A stretch of DNA of 26,312 nt from NCBI GenBank assembly GCA_018398765.1, contig JAHBMJ010001651.1, positions 1 through 26,312 on the forward strand, read 5' to 3'. The notes below the pieces were generated by a model that was given only the letters and a program-made list of their open reading frames with translations, did not search any database and had not been told where the DNA came from. Both the position numbers and the translations under genes were made by a program. The DNA comes from Chromera velia (lineage: Eukaryota; Sar; Chromeraceae). Positions 17,941 through 26,312 of the stretch are shown here, one piece after another (the first letter of the stretch is position 1; every line of letters begins with the position of its first letter).

Positions 17941-20118
17941 ACCTTCAGATAATGGATGCTTGAGTGTGCCTATTGAGGTTGTCTCGGTGACCGCGTGCTT
18001 TGAATGCATGAATCGGATCATCAGCGGGGGGATCCACTTCGTTCTGAAATTGCTGAAGTATGCACTGTGTTCTCGCCTTCTGACTGCATGACAGAAAGAG
18101 CGGCAGCTGGCATGGGTGCTTTCGATTTTCTGCTTGCTCTCTTCCCTTTCCTTTCCTGCATGAGGTTTTTCTGCTAGTTCCTGAAGGGCTGCATGGATCG
18201 ATTGACCGACCACGTCTTTCGTTGCATGGGTGGGTACGGGTGTGTGTGCATGCATGCATGCATGCAGGACCCGCTTCCAATTCTGCCGGCGGTACCCGTT
18301 CCATGGGGGGCCGTTGCGGGCCCCGAGGGGGGGGAGGGGGTATCGGGGGAAAGAGGAGCGAACGGAAAATCGGCGGCTCCGGATGCTCTTGAGCAAATTC
18401 AGGCAATAGCAGCGAGGGGTTTAGGTCTTCACCCTTTATCCCTTCGCTCAGATGAAGGACCAAGGGACACCCGCGAGCACAGCGGGGGCTCCTCTCTTCC
18501 CCGTGGCTCAGCTCGGCCCCTCGGCCCCCCCCCGGACCGTGCTCCGATCGGTTTCTCTTCCCACTCCTCTGCGGCGGTTGGGGGTCCGACTGCTGAGTCG
18601 AGACATAGAGTTGGGGGGGGCGTGTCACCCCCATCGGGTCATTATGACGGTTTTGCCCCTCCCACTCTGGGGGGTGCAGGTGCCGTGCGCCCGCAGTATA
18701 ACCCTCAGCAGCTCGCAACTTCGTATGGCACCACACGGAGTAGCCCCACCGTCGCACGGGGGCAGCCGAGGGGGTTCGGGTCCAACCGCCACAGCCCTAC
18801 TGAGCAGAGGGGGGACTTTCCAGACTTCCCCCCCGACGACCCACAGAGCAGACTCCCTTCGCATCCCTCCTATCCTGAGCTCAGGGATGGTGAGGCCTTC
18901 GCACAGATGTTCAGCGGAGGGCCACCGAAGGAGTCTCCTCACCGGGCCCCTCCTTGCGCTCCCCCCATGCGCTCTCCATACACCACCACAACACCAACAG
19001 GCAGCAGAGACTACAAGAATGAAGGATCTCGCTCCTCCTACCAGCAGCAGCATGTCTCTGCTGCCTCTGTCAGTCGGCCCTCGGGGGCCCCTCCTTCTCT
19101 TTTCTTTCCGCATGCGCACTCACCGTCAGAAGCAGTACCGCAAGCCGATGTTCCTTTCTCTTTCTCTTCGTCTCCAACCTTTCCGACTCAGTCTCAGCAG
19201 CCTGAGGCAGAGGGAATCGCAGTCGACGCACCAGCAGGATTTCCAAGAAGACCGCAGTACACTCCTCCAATCTTTCTTCCTTCCCCTGAGACGCGGCCAC
19301 GTGACTCCATTCGCGGGGAAGGAGAAACTGCTGTTCCCGGACAAAGGGGGCATGTTCATGAAGGCATGACGAGGACCATCACACCTCTCACAACAGTACA
19401 ACAACAGAGGGATTTTATTGCCAGTCAGCAGCAGCAGCAGCAGCAGTGGGCGGGTGCACCGCCGCGCGGTGTCGCCCATTTTCCGTCACACTCTTCAGCA
19501 GCTGCAGGAGGAGGAGGGATCCGATACTCTGGTACATCTTACGAGTCTGAGGCTCTACCCCCACCCTACGAAGACCCGCTCCCTCCGGTTCACGTCGAAC
19601 CTCGTCAGCAGCAGCCAGATCCTCAGGCACAGTTGGGCCCTCCATTCTTCCAGCCTGTACAACAGCAGCAGCAGCAGCAGCACGAAACGATGCAGTCATA
19701 CCACCACCTCCATTCGAGTCTGGAGGCAGGCAATCCGCCTCTTGACAGTACCTGGTCGGCTCCTCATCCGAGCTTGCCCTCAGGGATGGAGAGGGGGATG
19801 GGAATGGGCGGACATGGACAGATGCATCATCAACAACAGCAGTACTTTAGGGGGGGAGGGGAAGGGGAGCTGGTTGGCCGCCCTCCGCATTCCCCCCCGA
19901 GACGTCTACCCCCTTCCATGGCCCCTCCTGCTGTTGGTGTAGGGCCGAGAACGATGCCCCCCCATGAGTCAACCCTGAGGCATCCCGGGCCTGTCGGAGG
20001 AGAGCAGAGATCTCTCTCCGGTCAGAGAACCGTTACAGGAGTGGAGTACGAATATGACTTCGCTGAGTGGGGCGGTGGGAATGGTCTGCTGACGGATAGA
20101 GAAAGAAACAACCAGTGA
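14965..20118 (+). CDS. CELF/Bruno-like single-RRM RNA-binding protein with long disordered tail
   Basis: Six exons read 14965-15109, 15458-15488, 16014-16056, 16397-16470, 16857-17745 and 18268-20118, giving 3033 nt and 1010 residues. The RRM spans about 51-135: GPLGANLFVF holds RNP2 (57-62), followed by LPGWVEERDL and SPFGTV, and KAFGFICY (95-102) is RNP1. The GANLF and SKxFGF words closely resemble the third RRM of CELF/Bruno proteins, which bind GU-rich RNA and control splicing, decay and translation. Unlike animal CELFs there is one RRM, near the N-terminus, with no sign of RRM1 or RRM2. The remaining 870 residues are disordered: charged Lys/Glu (about 142-215), Ser/Ala/Pro-rich, then Gln/Pro/Gly-rich with polyQ runs near 780 and 860, ending in an aromatic/acidic EYEYDFAEW segment. 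The TGA overlaps a GTGAGT donor, so the C-terminus may extend. The start is the first ATG in the frame. Confidence 0.86.
15458..15488 (+). other. 31-nt microexon encoding RNP2
   Basis: The exon follows CTTTCAG and precedes GTCAGTCCGTCAGTCAG. It supplies residues GVGPLGANLF and two bases of the next Val. Its length restores the phase between exon 1 (phase 1) and exon 3, and the joined product gives a perfect RNP2. The two exons after it are also very small (43 and 74 nt). Confidence 0.88.
16775..16807 (+). repeat. (GT)n tract upstream of an RRM-gene 3' splice site
   Basis: About sixteen GT units, continuing as interrupted GTGTGCGTGC to within about 20 bases of the exon-5 acceptor (16856). In the transcript this is a UG repeat. 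Confidence 0.95.
17752..17803 (+). repeat. (TTCTC)n polypyrimidine run in RRM-gene intron 5
   Basis: About ten TTCTC/TTTTC units begin six bases after the donor GTGGGTCTC of exon 5. Confidence 0.9.
17894..17938 (+). repeat. (CT)n(GT)n tract in RRM-gene intron 5
   Basis: A CT run passes directly into about sixteen GT units and then CCACCTTCAG. This is a possible alternative acceptor, but an exon starting there would not keep phase with the flanking exons using the obvious downstream donor. Confidence 0.95.
18247..18267 (+). repeat. (TGCA)n run forming the exon-6 acceptor
   Basis: Five TGCA units, preceded by GTGTGTG, end in ATGCAG|GAC. The repeat itself provides the splice AG of the last exon. 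Confidence 0.85.
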
Positions 20119-20528
20119 GTGAGTGAGTGAGGAATTACTTGTGCAGGCAGTTTTGAATTCACACTCAACAAGCAGGAAGGGTCCTGCTTCTTCCTTCTAT
20201 CTATCTATCTTCTAATCGACCTATCTATCTATCGATGCATGTGGGGGGATTGATGGGAAGAATGCATGAGTCAGAATCGAGAAGACCCTTTTTTCTGTCC
20301 TTGTGTTCATTTGTTCTATTCATTCAGGTCTTTCTCTCTTACAAGTAGTCCCTGTCCACGTCAGAAACGCGAGCAATGATTTCTTGCCCTTGATCGTTGA
20401 CTGACTGCATTATCACTGACTGCGACACGCATGACTGGCCTGCTGGATCTTTTTGCGAAAAAAAAGAGGCGAAGCTGGACAGAGAAACTTCTCTGTAGTG
20501 CTTTCATGAATCATTCAATGACGTTCTC

Positions 20529-20529
20529 T

Positions 20530-20562
<33 letters not shown>

Positions 20563-20579
20563 GCTTCTTCTTCTTCCTC
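20529..20579. repeat. (TTC)n microsatellite
   Basis: About sixteen TTC/CTT units with a few C-for-T interruptions. Confidence 0.95.
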
Positions 20580-23500
20580 TGCGTTCCTTTCCTTTGTTTT
20601 GTTTTTCCTCTGAGAACAAAGGATTTGAATGGAATGGGCGAAGGGAAGGGAAAGCGGTTGCAGTCCTGATGTAGGCTGCTCACTTATGTACCCATTTCTC
20701 TGTCCTTTCCCGCTCCTCTTTTCTCCTTTCCCTTCTTCCCCCCTTTCTCCCTCCCGCCTTCTTCTATAATAATAGCGCTGGGTGAGATGTCCCATACAAG
20801 TGGCGGCAGTGCTCAGCTGCGTTGAATTGGGCGGGGTGAGGGAACATATGCAGGTCTGGTGTGACTGCCGTGCCTGAGGCCTCATTCCCCTGTCCCATGC
20901 TCATCATGTGTGCGTCTGTATGTGTACGTCGGTGTGTGAGGGTGTGTGCGTGTGTGTGGGTGCGTTGAGTAGTCGTTCCTGTTTGCTGTCGCGTGTTGCT
21001 GTAGATGCTCATTTTTGTGATATATGCGTGTGTCTGTCTGTTGTGTTCTCCCTCTCTACCTCTTCCTCGTCTGTGTGAGTTCTTGGAGAACGAAAGCTCA
21101 AGCTCTCGGTGCCTTTCTCCTCTGAGAATCAATCCGTCGTTGGCGGAATGAAGGAACGAAAGGAAAGAAACAAGGAAGGAAGAGGGAAGGTGGCAGTCAG
21201 GGAAAGGGTGGGAAGAAGAGAAGACTGATGGGGGGGGATGCATGAGAACGAAGAAAGAATTTACCAAAAAAGGGGTATCGTCGTGCAGTGAAAAAAGGAT
21301 CGAAGCTTGGTTTTCCTTCCTCGTTTTCGTCTTCTTCCCGTTGCTCGGCATGCAACGAACGAAAGGAAGGAAGGAAGAAGAATTCCCGCTCTTGTCTTCT
21401 AACCTGTTCCTCCGCAAAAAAGAAGAAAAAAGTTCTTTCTAGCCGCACCCTGACAGATAGGCCGAGTGAGCCGTTCGGGACGTCGAGAAAGGATCTTTCT
21501 TTTTTATTTTTGCACATGCAGGGCCGGGGGTTGTTTGACCACCCACTCGACTTCAACGAAATAGAACAGAGTGATCTGCGACGCAGACCGGACGAGCATT
21601 TGTAATCTTTTTAGACGTATACATTTACACATACATGCATTCAGTCCTGTGTTTGTTTTTGTGTCTTGTCTTGTCTTTTTTCATGGTGATGGTAGTGTTC
21701 GTGTGGACGGACAGACCGAGTCATTCGCGACAGTGCGCAACAAACACAACAAACAGTGAATAAAGGGGAAGGAGGGGCGGTGGGTACGTACAAGAATCGT
21801 TTGGCTTGGTTTGGCTGGTATTGTGACGACCATCTGGGACATCAACACTTCCTGAATATGTGTGTCTGTTCTTTTTCAGCTGGGCAATCCGGCGAGGGGG
21901 CGCACCGGAAAACCTGGAATTATCCCAGAGGGCCCGGTTTCTCTCTCTATTCGCATCTGTTCCCGGTCTGTCGGTCTGCATGTCAATGGATTTTTCGTCT
22001 GCCTTCTTCGTCTCTCCTCGCTTCCCTACCTCTCCCTCTCCCTCTCTATCTCCCGCTACTTCATTACACCTTGTTTCTTTCTCTCTTTGCCTGCCTGTGT
22101 TTTGGGGGTTCGTGCGTGACTAGTGGTTGGTGAGAAAACGATAGAAGGGGCGTTGAAGGAAATTTGCTTTTTTTTGTCGCTGGTTCGAAGTGAAAGGAAG
22201 TCAGTTTACTTCCTCCTGGTTGTTTTTGGCATTTCGTCGGTTGGTTGGGAGGGCCGAGACTATTCAGAAAGGGGCATGAAAGCAACTGCAAGTCACCCCT
22301 ATCTGTCTCTGAATCCAAACCCCCTGCAAAGATTTCTACCGTCGCTCTTCATGAAACGAAAGCGCGACACTGTGACCAGGTCTTCGCTTTTTTGGCTTTT
22401 TCTTTCTTTTTGCTTTCTTTTTTGACAACTCTTTCGTGATTTTTGTGACCCAGAATCTTACTTTTTTCTTGCATGGGCCATCTCCATACTTCTTTTGATT
22501 TCACTGTTGCAAAACAGTTGTTAACATGACGGATGCCTGCAAGGTCGGTCTGTCTTTTGTCACCTTAGATGGTGGCAGCCTATTTTTTGACTTTACCACT
22601 TTTGTCCCTTCTTCGCCTCTCCCGTCCTCCTTTCCACCTGCTCATCTGACGTGTGAACTTTGTATTCAACAATGAAACAGCGAATCTTTATGCATGCATG
22701 TGTCCTTGGAAGGAATGTGTGTATGGGGGGGCCTGTACGTATGTGTGAGCGACGTGCGTGCGTGCGTGCGTGCATGAACTTACAGATTTGCCTTTCTGTT
22801 TAGATCGATCGATCAAGCGCTCCTCCCGTCTTCCATTACCTTCCCTCATGACCCCTAGTTTGTTTCTATCATATATCGGTTGTAAGAAAACAATGATGCA
22901 CGCATACGATGCGAGAGAAAAGAAAGAAAGAGACAGAAAGATCAGCAGACAGGGAAGGGACAGAGGCGCGCTCTCTTTCCCTCTCTCACATTCTCCTCAT
23001 CCATCGTTCGACATGAGGTTTGAGTGAAAAGTCAATCGCGTCGTGCAGAAATGCAAATTCGTTCCCTCCTCTCCTTTTTCTTTCCCTTTCTTGTCCCGGC
23101 CGTGGGAAGAAGCGCAGTCTCCCGGCCGTTGGTTGTACGTAAAGCGAAAGAAATCGACACGGCTCCCCAGGAAGACGGCCTTGAAAAGAGCAAATTAATG
23201 CGAAGCCTTTTGAACAGAGACCACAACGCTCTGCTGTTGGCGGACCGCTGGGTCAATTGAGCACCCAAAACGTTCGGATGAGAGAAAAGCAGCAAGAGAA
23301 GCATTGGGTGAGGCAGACGCCCTGCTCACAGAAGAACAAATGCAGTCGCCAGGTGCAACAAGTCAGTCAATCAGTCGGGTGAGTGGAGAAACTTACTTCG
23401 ATCAGACAATCAGTCATGAAGTGGTTCTTTTCTTTTTAGACTTACTGTCAAGCAATCTATCTGCATGCTCTTCTGCCATGCAGTCAGTGCAAGTAAGTGC

Positions 23501-23743
23501 ATCCTTGTACTTTGAGTTGAGGGATCTACTCATGCAAGGACCGAGTCGACCTTCCTTCCTTCCTTCCTTCCTGCCTGCGCCATGCACGTGTGCGCACGCA
23601 CATCAAGAGACACACGGAACAAATTAAAGAAAACTTGGCAGACTGACAGCTGACGACCTTGACCGGTACTCGAGGGCGGTCTCCAAATTGAGTGAGATAC
23701 GAGGGATTCCCCTTTCGTTCTCTCATCATCTATATATCTATCT

Positions 23744-23766
23744 TTCCCTCCCTCCCTCCCTCCCTC

Positions 23767-23805
<39 letters not shown>

Positions 23806-23850
23806 CTCGCTGTCTCTCTCTCTCTGTGTGTGTGTGTGTGTGTGTGTGTT
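23744..23850. repeat. Compound (CCCT)n (CT)n (GT)n microsatellite
   Basis: CCCT units grade into a long CT run and then a GT run. Confidence 0.95.
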
Positions 23851-25503
23851 TTTGTATGCACAAAAGGTATCCTCTCTTTCACTAGGCTCTCTGGATGTGT
23901 ACTTGTTTTTTTAAACGGTCCGTCGACCGTTCTAACTCGTTCATTCGTTTCCCTGATGATTGTCTTGTGACTCCTACACCGAGCCAGTCAGTCAGTCAGT
24001 CATGCATGCATTCATGCAGGCGTGTTTTTGCACCGTGAATTGCCCTGTCTAGTTTTCGGGCCTCCTTGTCACATATATCTTCCTTGCAATGTTGTGGGCG
24101 GATTCGTCAACTGTTCAGTCTGTGCACCCACCCCACCGATCGATTTGCTTCATTCATTCGTTGGGACTGTCGATCAATCTTTCGAATCGTTCCGTTCATT
24201 GATTCAAATTCACATGGCAGACTCAAAGTGCGTGCATATCGGTATGATGCTGCACAGATGTAGAGAGTCAACGAGGATGATTTGCATGCAGTCACTTCCC
24301 GACGTTGTGTGGTCCTGCACCAGCATGCATGCAGTCACTGCAAAACCCAGTGCAGTCCAGCGTTAGCTAGTAACAGAGATTCATTCTGACCCTGTCAGTT
24401 TTTCGATTCAATCAATTTCAATGATCAGAAATTTAACAAACTTGTTTTTCATCTGTTGGATTTGCTACTGTTTCAAGCCTGCATGTCTGATCGACTGTCT
24501 TGACTCCCGGAAACTGTCTAGAGAATGTCAACAGTTTGAATATCTCTGACTGCATCATGTCTCAATGAGAAAACATTGAAAAAAACTTAATAAAACAACA
24601 CTGCGGTATATGATGAATACATATTATTTTTGATTGTCTGTCTAAGTAGTTCGTTGCTACACACATATTTCTGACTGTATATAGCACTACAGTTTTGAAT
24701 AACACTATCTAGCTACATATGTAACAATATGTAACATCGATAACTTACGATAAGTAATAAGTGATTTATTATTACCTTATGACACTGTCGCCGTTTCGTC
24801 TTTTAGAGGTCACCCCCTATTATAAACAACATTTTTAAATTGTACTTAACTTTCCTATCCTATTGATCTTTAGTCTAATTTGTCGGCGTTTGAAGATCTA
24901 GACTTTGTGATTGTTACATTGTGGAGGGCCTGCCAAAGATAGCCATGGAAGAGAGGGGGGGGGCTGATCTTAGTTAAGTAATGATCCGTAAGGACGTAGT
25001 GAGTCGACAACACAAGTCCACAAGTTGACAACAGACATGCAATATATTAATTATATAAATTACGCATAACATGTATGCATATAAAGTGCATATCTTATCT
25101 CATACTACTATTAACTACTATAGTGAAACTACAGTCCTGTTTTCTCCTGACTATCTTGATGCCACTTATGTAAATTTTAGTAAATTTCAGACTGCATTTC
25201 GGGAGTTAGAATCGGGACTACTCGGAACGATTTTTTTTTCTCCTGCCTACTCCTGCCTAATAAAACACAAAGTTTGTGTACTCCTCCGTTAGTCCACACT
25301 GGCAGTACGTATCATGATAATCCGAAATACTTCGGCGCGCAATGCATGCCCACTCTCGCATGCATATGGCCCGGAAAGCGTAGCTGAGGGACACTTACAA
25401 AGAGTTGAGGTGAGAGGCCTCAAATGTCGACGTACGTGCTCAATCTCCGATTGAAAAACTGCATGACGCACGCAATTCAGTGTTTCTAGAGCAGCCTTGG
25501 TGA

Positions 25504-25560
25504 GTACCGCGGCTGCGCCGCGGTGCTCGCCAGCTGGCACCGCGGCTGCGCTACGGTGCC
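25504..25560. repeat. GC-rich double hairpin
   Basis: ACCGCGGC (25506-25513) pairs perfectly with GCCGCGGT (25517-25524) across a 3-nt loop, TGC. Next to it, GGCACCG (25536-25542) pairs with CGGTGCC (25554-25560), with further pairing inside and the same TGC loop. The two units are also a diverged direct repeat of about 32 bp. Confidence 0.85.
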
Positions 25561-26076
25561 TGCCCAAGCTTTCCGCGGCGCTAGCACTGCGGTTCTAGCC
25601 TACTTCTCACCGTTTGCCGCCCCGCGGCGATAACCGTGCCTCTCAGGGTGCAAGTCGAGGCCCGGCAGTGAACTGTGGGGTGGCCCAAAATATAAATCTC
25701 ATCCTATTCTATATAAGCCGGTTAAGGCGTTTTAAGAATAAAATGACTATTACGTCAGATAATAAAAAGAAAAACTGTACATACATCATCAACTAGATCA
25801 TCAATTGAACTATTATTTAATATTAGATTCAATAACCCTCAATATATCTAAATGAGTAGTAATAAAAATGAATCAAACTATATTAAAATGATTATTCATG
25901 AATGTATACACGTCTCAACCCTCTCTCCTCTTTATGATTTCTCGCCATATTGTAGTAAATGATTAATTAGATTAAGTTCGAATATCTGTCGTCGACTTAG
26001 CTTGCAGCTGGCATAATTGAACAGGCCCATGCATGTATGCACCGCCCGGGAGTTCTAACTCCACCTAGGGTTTGGC

Positions 26077-26097
26077 ATCAATCAATCAATCAATCAA
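26077..26097. repeat. (AATC)n run
   Basis: Five tandem AATC units, with a further short ATCAATCAAATC stretch near 26139. Confidence 0.9.
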
Positions 26098-26312
26098 AAC
26101 CATGAAACATTGTTTGGCATCATTGTTAAATATAATATTAATCAATCAAATCACAGATCTGACAGAGAAAAGAGGGAAAAGGTAGGGAGCATTAGAAGTA
26201 CAAAGTCTTCTCTCCTCTGGACTTGGAGACGCCTCAACCCATTTGACCTCGCCCCTTATCATCTCTCGGCTGCGTTTGACATATGTCTATAGGGGTGTAT
26301 GATACCGGGGGG

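Larger units (their letters stand above)
20119..24400. other. 3' region of the RRM gene and unresolved sequence
   Basis: No recognisable gene. The sequence is CT-rich with a CTAT run (20196-20236), a TTC run (20529-20579) and a CCCT/CT/GT run (23744-23850). Coding-like pieces with splice-like borders are 20328-20376, 21522-21605 and 23214-23627 (all plus). They cannot be joined with confidence and have no family similarity. The open frame 20431-20613 is mostly a poly-Ser translation of the TTC run. Confidence 0.4.
24400..26312. other. AT-rich intergenic block with a GC-rich island
   Basis: No credible gene. The block is AT-rich apart from about 25310-25680, which is GC-rich and contains two hairpins. 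A G run lies near 24957. An AATC run (26077-26097) follows a short segment with weak pol III-box-like words (about 25998 and 26050); I do not call a tRNA or SINE from these. Confidence 0.5.

Noticed and set aside
17949-17986. Possible extra exon in RRM-gene intron 5 after CCACCTTCAG
   Set aside because: With its nearest donor it would be 38 nt and break the phase between exons 5 and 6, which already join perfectly.
20431-20613. 60-residue frame with poly-Ser
   Set aside because: Half of it is the TTC microsatellite; the N-terminal 30 residues are not enough to support a gene.
20764-21417. 217-residue minus-strand frame
   Set aside because: It spans GT-rich and CT-rich simple sequence giving Thr-His and Ser-Phe stretches, lacks domain similarity and has no splice context.
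25990-26065. Pol III A-box-like and B-box-like words suggesting a tRNA or SINE
   Set aside because: The B-box match (GAGTTCTAACTCC) is weak and no cloverleaf can be drawn around it.

Overview
The window is nuclear DNA of a photosynthetic eukaryote with a complex, red-derived plastid. Its genes have many canonical GT-AG introns and dense microsatellites. Two of them encode photosystem I (PSI) subunits carrying signal-peptide-plus-transit-peptide leaders, one with the ASA|FVAP motif known from plastid proteins of dinoflagellates and related algae. PsaF, PsaJ and PsaL are plastid-encoded in most red-lineage algae, so nuclear copies with ordinary introns point to a myzozoan alga. A chromerid fits best, but this is an inference; no species marker is present.

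Layout. 1-1340 is AT-rich, with a tandem duplication, hairpins and a small PIF/Harbinger-type MITE. 1341-3117 is CT-rich with no supportable gene. 3118-6809 (minus) is a five-exon gene for a 315-residue PsaF-PsaJ fusion whose last exon is the PsaJ part. 6810-11834 is intergenic: an unassigned block, a long GTGA/GT satellite, an AT-rich block and a CT-rich stretch. 11835-14235 (minus) is a four-exon gene for a 277-residue PsaL. 14236-14964 is a divergent promoter region. 14965-20118 (plus) is a six-exon gene for a CELF/Bruno-like single-RRM RNA-binding protein with a very long disordered tail. 20119-24400 holds its 3' region and a few possible but unassigned exons. 24400-26312 is AT-rich, with a GC-rich double hairpin.

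How the genes relate. PsaF, PsaJ and PsaL all belong to PSI, so two same-strand neighbours supply three of its subunits. The RNA-binding protein has no evident link to photosynthesis. All exon joins given here were worked out by hand from splice signals, reading-frame phase and protein-family similarity. In all three genes the phases close exactly (948, 834 and 3033 nt).

The most notable observations are the nuclear PsaF-PsaJ fusion with an intron near the junction, the preference for GTCAGT 5' splice sites (often in tandem GTCA runs), a dispersed GACA-linked repeat family, the enlarged PsaL loop with a CxxC, and UG-repeat introns in a gene whose own RRM is of the CELF type.
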